NCBI RefSeq assembly: GCF_032854445.1
Contig: NC_088302.1
Coordinates: forward strand, 7,991,338-8,055,337
Direction of reading: 5' to 3'
Source: Liolophura sinensis
Taxonomy: Eukaryota > Mollusca > Polyplacophora > Chitonida > Chitonidae
Length of the DNA stretch: 64,000 nt
A program made the translations under genes and the position numbers. Below are positions 1-13,196 of this stretch, piece by piece. The notes beneath the pieces were generated by a model that had not been told where the DNA came from, did no database searches, and was given only the letters and a program-made list of their open reading frames with translations. Every line of letters begins with the position of its first letter. The stretch's first letter is position 1.

Positions 1-2380
1 TCCGATAAAATGCAGTATGTCCTGCAACTGTTTCCTGTGAAAGGTTTCGAGAAGATTTTGTTGTTCTTGACCCCTGGAGAATTGCTGAGCTATTAATGTA
101 AGTCATTGTCACCCGTCTTCGCCGCCATCAATGGAAGGCTGGGTTGTAGTTCATTGTTTCTCCCCACAGAGGACGATGGCTTTACGCAGTACGTCATGGG
201 ACCAATCTGGCTTGATCTCCTCGCTGATGTTTGTATAACATAGTCATGATACTTAGTTCTCACGCTCTCCTTAGTCTGACCGCCCTGTTATTAGAATCCA
301 TATTTTATATACGGCAAAGAAAGAAAAAAAAACGTCTGTAAGAGACGTCTGTTATGTCGGTAGAAACTAAGAATGTATCCAATAAATATTTGACAAAAAC
401 TAAATGTAAACATGTGATAGATGTATTTATTTATGAGAACTAAAAGAACTAAAGATGGCGCGAAGATTTGTGCAGACGAGAAAGTTTTTGACACGCTTTG
501 GGACAGTTCACAAACGCTGGGATATATGAAGTCAGTCACGCTGTGAACAGCATTACACACGAGATAAGGAGGGTCGTTATTGTATATCCTCGGGATGATC
601 CATGGCTATAATCTACAATGGAAAACCGGTTAGGAAACGTACAGAGAGATGGAAATGTCCACGTGATGAAAACCTTGACGCTGACTTGAGATTGGGAAAA
701 TCAAGTATCTGATATCTTGCTCTGATCAGTCAATAATTAAGACAACAGACACCGAAAAGAGCAATCAACAGGGTTCATTATGTAGAATAGAACTTGGTGT
801 ATAACACTGAGCTTGGGTATGAAACTTCCACATTCCGATACTTATGTATAAAGTCGTCCATATTTGGCTATTTTAGGTGATGCAAATGTTTGCATTATTT
901 GAACTTAACTTTCTATTCATTTTCATTCTAGGGAAAAATTCACTGCTATGTTTCAAGATACCAGAAGCTTACACATAATGAAGGGTCTCTGAGAGATTTC
1001 GTAACACTACCACCATTCTTTTGGTTACAATGACAATGTAAAAATCCATTAGCAAAAGTGTGTGAGTGTGGGAACCGCTCTGTATATGAAAGCCTTAATG
1101 CGCTAAACAGATTACGGAACTCCAAGAAGTACTTTGGAGATATTTCATACGTTCTACACTTCATTGTAGTAGGGTGGCATCAAACATGCAATATAAAAAT
1201 GATTCCTGGATGAGCCTTATATCTATTCAGATCATTCAATCGAATCCTCACATTTCATAAAACGTTTCTTACATAATCACATATCTTCCTTTAACAGATT
1301 TTTTACAGTGATATGGATAATTACAAATAGGCAGGTTTTTACAATCCCCAAATCTTCTTGTATCTGCACGAAGTGTTTACTTTCCTCCTCTGGTAAATCT
1401 CTCGATTTTAATTTAAATTCAAATAATTTGTAAAGTGAAAACATAGATGAGGTTATATACTTTAAATCTTGTGTTTATATAATACTTTATGCATGTGCAT
1501 TCAAGATTTTTAACCTAACTTAATTGTACACAAAAATGCTTCTCAGTAATCGGTCAAATCCACTGGTTTCTCTTTCCAGTTCCGTTCTGAACATCATCGT
1601 TCACGACCTCACCAGGATGTGTATAATATGAAATCTTTGCCTTCGCAATATATATGAGATATCACCCCACCCCACCATTGGTAAAATCTGTTGGCTTATA
1701 CCAACTTATATACTTATTTTCCGCCCACGTAAAAGTGCAAATAATTCACATTTTTCTGTTAACGCGACGAATATATGACAAATTGGATTCATAATCGTTT
1801 AGGTAGGTGGTAGTTGGGGAAATCAGGACACCCGAACAATTAGGTCCTAATTCGGATTTGAAACGTGACGCTTAGTACCACAAAATAGGTATTTTCATAA
1901 GGGAAAGGGACAATGGTTCTGGTACAACACGGTTCATGGGCGGGCATGGCCTGTATGTATTACCCGGTATGAAGATCAGGCTTTCGCAATATATTAGTTA
2001 GTCATTATAAGAGAGATGTGTGACACTGATCGCTAGTGCTGACCATAGATATTACGGGTGTGTCGACCTGCCACTTAACGTGTGGATTAATCCTGTAGTC
2101 TGATCTATCTTGAGGAAGAACAAAAGTAATCCTGAGGTATATGAGATAATCTCTTAATCCCTGTGGTTTTGCCCAGCCCATTTTCTTGAAATCACAGGGT
2201 ATTTCGAAAGTATTCAATAGACCCGCAACTAACCAGTTCAAAGTTAGCTGTCTACAAGTATATGTGACTTAATTGGATTACCGCAACTGAATTAACCACG
2301 TCTGTAATGAATTCTGATATTCTAGGCGGGGAATATAGGATAGCTTATATAGTCAACGTCAAATGTTATATGACCACCCC
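1..2380. other. no recognisable gene or repeat
   Basis: A+T-rich sequence on both strands. The short open frames (longest 89 codons, 291-560 minus) have no motif or codon pattern that suggests coding. Confidence 0.5.
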
Positions 2381-2383
2381 TTT

Positions 2384-2510
2384 CAATCGTTAGGACAGAC
2401 GAGATGCGGGTTCAAAACCAGCCGTGGACAGGGAATTTGTTGTCTCTCTTATTCTCACTTTTCTGGGGCCTTGTTGACAATAAACGATCGACGACGCTTG
2501 TGTATCCGTT
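2384..2510 (+). mobile_element. degraded tRNA-derived SINE, family C
   Basis: A B-box-like GGGTTCAAAACC at about 2408 is followed by a body ending TTGTTGACAATAAACGAT. The same arrangement (GGGTTCAAACCC, then TTGGTGACAATAAGCAGT) recurs at 27930-28020. Ends and target-site duplications are not visible. The 157-codon open frame crossing this region is a by-product. Confidence 0.45.
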
Positions 2511-4374
2511 CGTTGGAGGCCATGTCACACGTGGTAACGTTTGTTGGTATATTGGGTATATTGTGGAAATTTGAAACTCCACTTGTAAACACTGAACTAT
2601 CACACTATAGTGCAAAGTTACAATTCCGTAAAACACATAATGCTAACTGCTCTCTCTTCGAGGTTGAACTCTTTTTAGAGATACATGGTACTCGTCATTT
2701 GATAAGTGTGACAGGTCTACAATACTTCCCCACGTCATGCCTATATAACATCAGTATGAGGAGCCGCTATAACTGCAACTCTAGTTTATTTCCTTGCACT
2801 TGCACTAATAAACGCCAAGAGCTCCTCGTAACGTAAAAGGACTACAACATAAACAGCAATGCCAGACAAGGACGACAGTGGCTAACACATGGTCACAAGT
2901 AAGCCTCTTGTCAGTTTACCTCAGTTAGGATTGTACTCCTAAATCCTTGAATAGCAGCAAAGTTACACGCCCCTATAGCACCATGACATCAAAAGAATCA
3001 GGTAAAAGAATATGCGGCACCATGATGTTAAAACTGGAATATTAGACGTCACTGGTCTAGGAGGTGTACTGTCATCACATGTAATGTCCAAACACATTTG
3101 TGGAAGCAATATACATTATAATCTATAGGTGTCGACACAACAATTCGTGTACCATTCGTCAGTCATGACGAACGCAAGTTTAAGCGTTAATCATCAATCA
3201 TGGTATAGGTAGATCCAGCGCTTTTAACAGCTGAATGTGTCGGTACCATATCAAATGAGCACATCGCTTTCCCACTGACTTTAGTCCCAGGTCAAGTTGC
3301 TTATCATTACATCATGCACTTATGTTTATTTCCTGATCAAAGTAAATATAAAATCCGGCACACAATCATCATCAATTTCTGAAAATACATGTATTGTAAG
3401 TGAATGGTTTTAAGATGACTATTTTGTTAATGTCCTTAATCCATGTCCAAGAGCACTGTTCATCTCTATTTGTGGCTCATTGTAAAAACTTTGTATTGAT
3501 TGAAGAACTTTGAAGGTTGCCTATGGCCCAATGTTCCTTCCCGCTGAGGCCGAAGGTCTTTTTACACAGTATGCCCATTGCTATACCCGGCACGTCTGGT
3601 TCCCTTATTGTCGCTTCGAGATAGAAAGACCTTAACAAGTTAGTTCTCACGGCTATTACTGAAGTCGGTTGTTCTGCATTATTACTACATTTTCACATTT
3701 GCAAGATTTTGTCGGATTTAAATGTCTCAAAAGGACAGAAGCCATCTTGACATTAATTGTTCATTTTACCGACATGTCTGTGATCGCTTATTAATGATGT
3801 CGGTCAACAGATTTCTATCACCCGAGAGCGAGCTAGTCGAATTGCCGGCGTTTGCTAATGACGTTTAAATTACTCAACTGCATGGTGTTATGGTATTTAA
3901 TTCAAAGGACGCCTTTTAGTTTCGTATTTCATGAGACACTAACACAAATATTGAATCTTCCAAGAGAAATATGTAAGGTATACTGACCCCCCCAAAAAAT
4001 TCCAACGTCTTCTGCTTTTGTGTTGGATGCTTTGATGATCGCCAATAATATATCTCGGGTCACGAAAGGATGTACCTTTGAAAGACCAATCTCTGGAAGA
4101 TATTGCGACATATTCATGTAGACAAAGCATAGCTGCTAAGTTTTGTAGGATGGTGATTTCCAGACTTTATATCATACCTGTTCTGGTACAACAGTTATCG
4201 CAAGTTTCTGAACAACAGCAAAATATCATATCAAACAGTAGCATATCTTTGTGAACATCCTCACTTCCCTTAGGGAGCCTGGCACGCCAGTTCTCTTATC
4301 AGGCTAATTATACTGACAAGGGTGTCAGGGACAGGTACATTGATCAATACATATGTATGTGTAACTGTTAAAGC
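2511..4374. other. no recognisable gene or repeat
   Basis: Unique A+T-rich sequence. Overlapping 62-63 codon frames at 3929-4130 (minus) carry nothing I recognise. Confidence 0.45.
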
Positions 4375-4385
4375 TCAATCCTTGT

Positions 4386-4630
4386 GGACAGGGCCTCCGC
4401 TATATGTGTGGCCGATGTGGTCAACACGCTAGCGCGACGCATGAGTTCAAGTCCAGCTGATGCTGTCTTCCTCACCAACCGTATTTGGGAAGGTACGGTC
4501 TCACATCAACCTGCAGATGGTCGTGGGTCTCCGTCTGGCTCTGCCGGTTCCCTCCCACCATAATGCTGGCCGCTGTCGTACATGTGAAGAACTTTTGAGT
4601 ACTGCGTAAAACACCGATCAAATAAATAAG
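4386..4630 (+). mobile_element. SINE family A, full length, with target-site duplication
   Basis: Head GGCCTCCGC...GTTCAAGTCCAG carries the Pol III A/B-box layout. The body has CCTCCCACCATAATGCTGGC, and the tail TGCGTAAAACACCGATCA is followed by AAATAAATAA. It is flanked by direct repeats TCAATCCTTGT at 4375-4385 and 4631-4641, the target-site duplication expected of LINE-mediated retroposition. Confidence 0.85.
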
Positions 4631-5159
4631 TCAATCCTTGTTGTTTTAAGCTGTCTGCTACATATTGTTCCACTATCCCAAAACAAATAGTCTCCCCGAT
4701 TTAAGCGTGAGTTATGTCTGTCTTCATCTTATTAGACCCAGTTGAATCATTCTACTGATGTTGGTATATGTGCCTGCCATTTCTCTTGGTCGTCTGGCTA
4801 TATTCGGCAGTTTACCAATCCTTTTGTAGAATATGGCAGAATTACTGAGGATTAAAACTAGCCTTTCAGGTAATTTAAATAAGAATAAGAATTTTTGTTC
4901 TGGTATCTTAGTGAATCAAAATTCCATTAAAATTTAAACTGGGATACAGAATCCCAGCTGTGAAATCGATTGTAATTTGTCTTTCTTGTCGTTTTTCACT
5001 TTGATGAACCTAACCTATAAACATTTCTGTCACGGTTATTATGACAAAGGCAGATTAAATGAAGGGGTAACCGGCGTAAATCAAAAGTAGGACTACATTT
5101 TAAAAAATAAAACAAAATAAGCTATATGCATATTCATTTTATACTTGGTGTTCTGTTAC

Positions 5160-5500
5160 TAGTATTTGATTTACTTATATACTTGATTGGCGTTCAATGC
5201 TTTATAAGAATTTCTCACATTTGTGCGAAGGCGGTCAGATTTGCGGGTGAAGAAAATCGGAATAACATTGTAAACACGGTGATGGGTTTGAAAGGTGAAC
5301 AAAAACCAAAGCCAGGTGGAAACCACCGGTCAAGAGCATGTAACTGACGAACTTTCCCAAGCGTGTGAATGCCATATATACTGGTGGAAGGCAAGTGGAC
5401 ATAACGTTAGACCATTACATGGCCAAGGGGCGATGTAGTCCGTTTGTTGTCACCAATACGCATGTAATCGTAGAGGCGATGGAGTCTCCAAGTATGTAAA
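5160..5500 (-). mobile_element. degraded SINE, family C
   Basis: Starts with the inverted tail (CTTGATTGGCGTTCAATGCT, AAGAATTTCTCACATT), passes GGTGGAAACCACCGGTCA and reaches CTGACGAACTTTCCCA, a body motif that also occurs in the copies at 36.8 and 51.8 kb. No clear target-site duplication. Confidence 0.5.
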
Positions 5501-5537
5501 TGCCCGAGACTGGGATTGAACAAAACATCTCGCTTTA

Positions 5538-5722
5538 TCTATTAATTTATTTATTTGACTGGAGTTTTACGCCTTACTCAAGAAAATTTCACTTATACGA
5601 CGGTGGGCAGCATTATTGTTGGTGGAAACTGAGCAAATTCGGAGAGAAACCCACTACCATCCGCAGGTTGCTGACAGACGTACCAGCGTACTGGACATGA
5701 TTGGCGAGAGGCTCCTCCAAGT
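5538..5722 (-). mobile_element. SINE family A, partial
   Basis: Inverted tail TTTATTTGACTGGAGTTTTA, then CACTTATACGACGG, GCAGCATTATTG, CCATCCGCAGGTTGCTGACA and GAGAGGCTCCTCC. The tRNA-like head is missing or decayed. Confidence 0.7.
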
Positions 5723-6179
5723 TTTTTAAGTTTTACCAAAAGTGTAATTCTCTTGTAACTAAATATCGACAGAGGGTGCAGAATCTCTGGCGCTCTGCCT
5801 CATGATAGTGTCTAATTCCGCCTAACCATGGGCTAGGGGATGTATATTCATCGTGTTGAATTAGATAGCCACGTTGGGCATATGAACAGGTGCAATCAAA
5901 GGGCAACTGAGATACATATTTTGTTATCGACAACTGATATTCTAGCATGGTACACGATTTGAATACTGATTTCACTTAGTCGCCTAGAACATACCTTGCG
6001 TTTTTCTGTTGACTGCTTCTCTTTGCATGATTCCGTTCTATTTTCGCACTTTATATACTTTCTTAGTTCTTTAGTGATTTGTGTTATACGTCATTTTGGG
6101 GAATTGGCCTTGAGAGTGTTCAACGGGAACGTTCTTATTGGTTGACGGTTGGTATACGAGTGTCTTTTTCGATGCAAAG

Positions 6180-6236
6180 ATTCCTGTCATTGTGCTGCAC
6201 TAGCACACTAACCACTTAACCACGGCGGTCCCAACC
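6180..6236 (-). mobile_element. SINE family A head fragment
   Basis: On the minus strand it reads GGGACCGCCGTGGTTAAGTG followed by GTTAGTGTGCTAGTGCAGCA, the tRNA-like 5' end (A box) of family A. The body and tail are absent. Confidence 0.5.
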
Positions 6237-6239
6237 TCG

Positions 6240-9200
6240 CGTTTTATATGTATATAATATAAGCAAGTATACCTCCGTGCAGCCGTCTCTCTTTGACAAG
6301 AATTGTTTAGATTTTTTGTAGTCGTCTCGAAAAAAATTCAGAAAAATACCCGTCTACGTTTAGATTTATTTAATTTACGAAAAGAAAAAAACTGCTAAGC
6401 TGAAAATGAATTATATGTATTATCAGACGAACATTGTGTTTTGTGTATTGTGTATTATCTGTAATTTCCGACTGAGCAATGTGTGTAGTAAGCCACGAGT
6501 ATTAATGAAAATTCACCAGTTGTGTCTGCTACAAGCCTTCTTTCAAGATACATGTATATGCTCCAGCGGGTATTTGCTTAAATTTGGCTGAACTTTGATT
6601 CTGCGATAGTCTGTCTGATTGTTGGGTAAGTAAGCAGGGGACAGTCATATACCATGCAGTTCCTATACGCCCTCAGTATTGTTGTACGAGATGTATGGAA
6701 AGAGACTTTTAGACGAATTTACGTGTTCTTATCACGTTGACGAGATCTTTTGACGAACTGGCTACGCCTCTTCTATTTTATCTGAATGATCATTGTTCGA
6801 TATAGTTTTGTTAACGCGTACTTTACAAGGAAAACTGAGCATTGTGGTTGCCAGAGGAGTGATTTGATGTGTTACGAACGCGAGCGCGGAGAATTGTTTC
6901 GTTCAATGGCCGCAACAACAACAGCGTGCTTTTGCAGCCTGTAGCTTATATAACCAGAGGTGTGTTTCGGTCTAATAGCAGCTAATTTACCCCTGGTCGA
7001 CCACAGGGGAGGGGGGAGCACAGGCGAGTTAATAGACGCTAATTTGGTAACACTGTTGAAAAGATAACGTTTTAAATGACCATGGCACTATCTAATGTGT
7101 CTAAATGGAATGCTGTATCTCGTGTATAAGGACCGAACTCTGCTAACATAATTACAACTCTTCATGATGGTTATATAAATGGCTCTCCCCTGTACCTTGG
7201 AAAGACATGTTGGAGAAGAAAAGTACGCGATCCTTAAATAGCACAATAATTATTTACAACAGAAAGAAAAGAAGTATACAGAGAGTATTAATAATTGGTA
7301 TTATTCACAGCTTAGCACTCTTGGTTTCCTTCTGTTTGACCATATCCTACGCTTTTAAAACATAAAATCATTTTTGACCATATCTTACCCTTTCCTGATT
7401 GGTTTCGAAGATAATATACCTTCACTGTCAGTGTATATTGAGTTTAGTCTCTTTGGTTATATGAACACAGCCCTGATTTAAAGGAAAAGACAACAAACAA
7501 TAAAAATTAATAATCCACAGAATTCCACCGGCACACCGTTTCCAAAAAATACTAGCTAAGAAATGTTTTGATAAGAAGTATGATTTCCTGCAGCATTTCA
7601 AAGATCTGATTGGGAAAACGTTATATAACTGCATGGAAGGGCATTTTGAAATGTTGCCTGAGGAATATTTGTTTTTCGTGTATCTGATGCCAATAATTTG
7701 TGTTCTGAGCATTATTTTAAAAGAAATTAGACGTATTGGCCTCGTGTAGTTCTTTAAAGCACGCAGGCACAATAAAATCAATCATTTGTTACATGATTGG
7801 AAAAATATATTGCCACTGGCTAGTGAGATACGCCTCAAAGATTGGTCATGCATTATGAAAAACACTGTTAGCCATACTTTTAGTGTTGTTATTCTGGTCT
7901 ATTTATTTTTTGTGCCTGTCTTGTTCACGCCACGTTCGTCAGAACGTTCAAGACTTCCATGCAACCATGCAAATACAATGTCCAGCATTCTCTGTAAAAG
8001 TTCCCAGGTAGATTATGGCCACTTGGAATAGAAAGCAAGAGAATTGTTCTGTTGTTAAAAGATGTGAAAAGCAACAGGGCGCATTCCCGCAATGCTTCCA
8101 ACCATATATCTCTAGTGTGTGGAGGATTTTGAGGCGATTGTCCGTCCTCCAACGGGGAAGTGGTCAATTGGAACAGACTACCCCTTCAATTAAAATGACC
8201 ACTCCGTAACCGGTAATTTGTAGGCACTGCACAGAAAATGTGTTCTTCATTGTATAGAAGTGAGCTAACAGTCGCACATATAGATAAGCATTCCAGTGTT
8301 CCTGTACAGAAATCAAGAGCGCGATGTCTAAATGATAAGCCTTGTGGGTGGAGAAAGAGCTACCGATGGTGAACGGGAGGGAGGGAGGGGTCGGGTGTGT
8401 TATGGTAGCACAAAGTTACGTGCGTATGCCTAACATCATAAGATTTGTTCTGTGGTATCCGCCTCCATGTTTGTTATAGTGTAGTTAAGTTAGTGTTAGA
8501 GTACTGAGTGATTAAAGTCAGTTATGTTTTAGTGATTATTGCTTCTTTAGATTACTAAGTTCCAGTTAGTATAAACTGTCATCTTGTCGGGATTGTAAGG
8601 TTGATATCGCATACCCTAATTCTTCAACCTTTTTAACCGCCTCTACAACCAATATTTGTATACGTTCGGAGAGATTCTGAGAAATAAGGGGTGTAGAGAA
8701 ATGATTTGCAAAGTTTTGTGAAGCTTGCATCTTTAATGACACAAACTAATAATTTTATCCCATTTTCATAATAATTGTGGATAATTACAGGATAACGATG
8801 CATTGAGGATGTTTTAGAGCACTCACCGACAGACTTTGTATGTTTACACGCCCTTGTGGTGTCACTATATTCCGAGATTCTCCTGGTGCTGTGCGCATGT
8901 GTGCTATTGTATGACCATACCATGCCAAGTCGAACTATAATAGGGTGTTGTTGTCGACACTACCCCACTAACATACACAGAAAGTATCCAGAACAATATT
9001 TCTTCTGTAAATCTACATGCACTTTGGTTAGTTTCCTTCTCATCCAGGATTACATAAGTTGAATGTAATAATCGCGCAATCTGCATGTACATCTATGTAT
9101 TGGTGTCGGTTGCCGTTGTATTTCTGGTAGAAAAAGGTCCTGGCTGAACATTGTCTTACACGGATGTAATATTTATTGTTGATTTTCAATTTCATAACTT

Positions 9201-10640
9201 ATGTTTATCATTATTAATGTAAATGGTATATGGTCCGAAGTCCACTGAAAAGAAAATTGGCAAACTTTGGAGATTAGATTAACTGATGTAGACTGTATAT
9301 GTATAATGCGTGCGGCGCCCAACCGAGCCATTATCAAAAGCAATTTCAGATTATTCGATGGTGTGTTATTGAACAACCCGAACGCTTTCTGTAAATTCGC
9401 CTATTCTTTGGTACATTATATAACCGAGCGTTTTATTTGTTGTGTATATGACCATGTTAGAGCATAGCCGAGAATGTATTCTAACAGTACACGAGAGTTT
9501 ACTACTGGTATACCTCGTTACGCGGAATGTGTTCGCGTGGAGTCGGCCGCGTTACAATTCCGCCAGCTGTATTGTTCTGTTCAGTAATTGTGATCGGTTA
9601 TGGGGTATTTGACATTATCGCAATAATGCCATGTAGCTACTGATGTTGACAACGGCTACAACTACACAGAGGTCAAAGTGATGCGGTCTTTATATTTTGT
9701 GTTCATTGAGTAACACATTTGACAATACCTTCTCCATCAGAGAGACCAAATTTCCGTTCGGGTTTCACACCGGAAGGAAACATCGACCTTTACCAAAACC
9801 AAAGCACTCCATCGATAACCACTCCGCGGCTCTGTAATACAGGTACAGGAGAGACAAATACACGTGTAAATAATAAGCCACTCCGTTAATTGTTCCGTTT
9901 CAATTTATTCTCATACAGGCAAATGTGCTAACAGTAAACACTGACCGTATCTGGGGGTAAAAGCTTCCTGCTGTGGGTTGTAATCGCTAAGACCGTTATA
10001 CCAAGTATGAACACATATACGGATGTTAATGTGTTTGTTTTATCACTCTAGTTACACATTACATCGCTTAATTACAGTGCATTGTATAGGCACGAATATG
10101 GCTGTTGTACTTTTATGTCACTTTATATATTTGTAGAGGTGATTTCTATAACCGATCTCTAAGCGACCATGTCCACTGATTGGAAGAGAAATGGCATCGG
10201 AGCATCGAGAGCACTGTGCATAATCTTGGTTGTATAATTGTGTAGGCCTACGGTACAAATTGCACGTTTACCATCAGCATTGGCTTCGATAATATAGTCT
10301 TCATGTATTACTGTCTGTCCACAGTTATTATAGAATTAAACTAATATATGCATATTTTACAGTATATGTAACTATTTGTGGTCCACGAAATATGGAGGGT
10401 GTAAACTGAAGTGAATCTTTCCATTAGTCATTCAGTTTACATTATTTATTCGTTCGAATAAAATTAAAAATCGTTTACGCGATCTGATATTTTCTTGAGC
10501 AATGTGAACAGCAGTGAAATAGTCTAAATTCTTTATTTCAGTGTAATATCGAATGAGCATTTCGATCGTTCCACATTTAAACTTCAGCATTCGACGTGGG
10601 ATTAAGGCAATGTGTATTATAAATCTGTGATCCGAACATC
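6240..10640. other. no recognisable gene; one G-quadruplex motif
   Basis: A+T-rich unique sequence with many short frames on both strands, none with a recognisable motif. A near-palindrome around GGTCGACC (6990-7010) and a TATATAA at about 6948 were seen, but no gene follows. The G-rich motif at 8375 is listed separately. Confidence 0.4.
8375..8395 (+). other. canonical G-quadruplex motif
   Basis: Five G runs of 3-4 bases separated by 1-2 bases (GGGAGGGAGGGAGGGG, then TC, then GGG). This satisfies the usual four-run, short-loop rule for an intramolecular quadruplex. No adjacent gene is visible. Confidence 0.75.
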
Positions 10641-10643
10641 CTT

Positions 10644-10860
10644 GTGAGCATCCTCCAAGTGACTTTTATTCTTACGAAATGTAACAAAGTTTTTTTCAAA
10701 AACGTTATCACAAGCCACGCTTCCAACAGACAACGGAAAAGAGCTATACTCAATTCTGGAGATAGCGATAACTGCGCTGAATTTTTGGATAATCCTTCCA
10801 AATCCCGTGGTGTCTTCGGTGTAATGTCATTCAATAGGCGGACTATAGCTTCAGGGTAAA
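10644..10860 (+). pseudogene. possible decayed ORF of a mobile or virus-like element
   Basis: The frame carries a segment reading TKCNKVFFKNVITSHASNRQ and then RKRAILNSGDSD. This reminds me of a small basic protein found in some large DNA transposon and virus-like elements of marine animals. After about residue 50 the match stops. No start, neighbouring capsid, polymerase or integrase remnant was recognised. This is memory only, so confidence is low. Confidence 0.2.
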
Positions 10861-13139
10861 CTGTGTTATGGCGATGTGAGAATGACAACCCGGACAATAT
10901 CAACCTATATCGTCAACTTTATGACGTGCTCAACAAATAATGTGGTTTCGTTAGTCAAATTGTGATCCTTTTTTAAGAAGTGTGAAATTAAAGCTAACTT
11001 TGGAAGAACAAACGCGCCCGACTGTATTGGTTGCAAACCATTAAAACTCTCACTAAAAGCTTTCGAGTTGTTTAAGAGGATATCCCGCTGCTGTAGCGTT
11101 CCGAGTTGTACAACAGTCTATAGTCGATAATGTAACCGATAAGAGGGTTTAAATTGAGGCGACAAGGTGCTGCTCAGTGGTGGTGCTCACTGTACCCAGT
11201 TGGTTACTGGCCTCTCCTGTATGAACTGCTGTTGTTTCTCACGGCTCAGCAGCAGTAAAGGCACAGAACTGATGTGCCTGAGGGTTATACTACCAGAGAA
11301 TAACCCCCGATTCCGCTTTGAGATGGATGCATGTTGTGTAGAATAATGGTAAGAGTATTGTGAAAAATAAAACAAAAGATGACTTTCGACATCCCATGAT
11401 GGCCTTAGGACTCACAGTTGTCTATCTTTATGTGAAAATAACATCTGCATGAATTAATTTTTGTATTTATCTGTTGTTACATATCAAAATATGCTTTATT
11501 TTTTTATCTAGCTTGCCAATGATCTATAAAGAAATAAACTGTGAACGTGAAATGTTGTTTGTAAATGTGATCATCAATTTGTTTTCCGATTTTTCTTATT
11601 TTTATATTTACGAATAACTTTTCTCACCTTTTCATCTGAAACTTGTCTGTCATTTGTATGTTTTCTTCTCCTTTAAACAGATAATGTTGTATTATATAGG
11701 GTTATAAGATGGCGGTCTGTTCTGTATAATTCAGACCAGTGTCTCACGCTAACTTGGATGTTGCATCGAACACACTCCACCCCCTTACAGGAAGGGTACC
11801 GCGATTACCATGCAAAAAATTGGGAAAAACTTATAAAATTTTCAGTTGAAAACAAAATTTTGTATTCTCAGTTTCAAGTTGTAACTTCTAACTTCAAACC
11901 TGAATTAGTTTACCTATTTGAACTTTTGAGTACTAGCTAAAGGTCCAAATTGTGGAAGATGCTTAGATCGTGACGAACACAGAGCATTGTTAGTACCGGT
12001 AGGCAATTTTGTATATACAGCTGGAGGAGTTGGAACATTACACGGAAGAAATCGGACAGAGTTTTTCAAAAATCTGAAATTTTGAGAGGGACTCCAACGA
12101 GCACAAGATGAATACTGCATGGGCATTTTTTTTCTTGGAAAGCCCGAAAGTTCAACAACAACAACACAGATCGGAGGCGGGAATCTTTCCAAAGAGCACA
12201 TGAAATTTTTTGTGAAAATCTTCTCGCGGATCCTCGGCAGGGTATAAAAAGAACACATCTTTGGAAAATCAGAGTTTCTACATGAAAATGTTGGCAGTGC
12301 AAAGCGAAATCTGCATGACAGGTGCTAACTAGTGCCACACTGGTAATCGGTGCCGAGTTCGTACAAATCCATGTATACAATGGACGTATAGCCATAAATG
12401 CCACTACAAACACCTATTAATATAAATGAATTGACCAGCAGCATCAAAAATAAAATACCGGTATGGCTATTAAGCCGCCTGAACTATGAAATCTTCAGAA
12501 AAATATGAGGAGCCAATACTTTTGCCAACATAAAATTAGTTTCTATTTAATAACACGTCACAGCAAAATATATATGGCACGATCATTATTTCAGTCTTTC
12601 TTCTTTTATACACTCATCAGATCTCGTCCGCATCTGTTGACAATGAGAAGTAACGTTCCTTGTTGACATTTCTCACGATGTCTCGGGCTACTCCACGAGA
12701 TACTGTCATCTCGATGAGTCTTGCGGAGCACACGAGCGTGAACACCATTGTCCTGACACCGACTGACATATCGAGAGTGCTTATATACGTCGGCTTGGCG
12801 ACAACTACGCAATCATTCATGTGAATCGAAGCTTAACGGATGTACCGGTTAAATAGTTATCCTCAGCTTTATTAGAATTTGGTCGGTCGGTATTTAATTG
12901 GAAAAATGGATACGTAGCCTAAACATTAAAAGGTAATTGTGTCTTTTGGCTTTTTTGGTCTTCTCCATAGAACATGGAACTAAACAGAGAAATTAGACAT
13001 CTCAAGGTGTTTACGCACAAGTTTTAAGGTTATACATATTTCACTAATACCACGATTTTTGTTTTTATGGATGGAGGGTGAGCGCTATAACTTTTAATTC
13101 CGCAAAAGAGAATGTATGTATGTATATATGCTTTGGGTC
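10861..13139. other. no recognisable gene or repeat
   Basis: Unique A+T-rich sequence. Overlapping frames of about 115 codons on the minus strand (11914-12413) show no motif. Confidence 0.4.
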
Positions 13140-13196
13140 TTGTGTCGTATTCTCAACAATTTTTCAGTCATGTCACGATGAGGGGTCATTAGGTGT
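13140..13196 (-). mobile_element. SINE family B, tail-side piece, interrupted by a DNA transposon
   Basis: Reads TTTTTCAGTCATGTCACGAT then GAGGGGTCATTAGGTGT, which matches the inverted tail half of the family B copy at 39102-39457. It continues at 14094 after an 897-bp insertion. Confidence 0.65.
13187..13196. repeat. target-site duplication, left copy
   Basis: CATTAGGTGT here and at 14094-14103 flank the inserted element. The uninterrupted family B sequence (15638 region, inverted 39380 region) carries it once. Confidence 0.75.

Noticed and set aside
2363-2836. 157-codon plus-strand frame
   Set aside because: It overlaps a degraded SINE (B box, shared body motif) and shows no protein motif.
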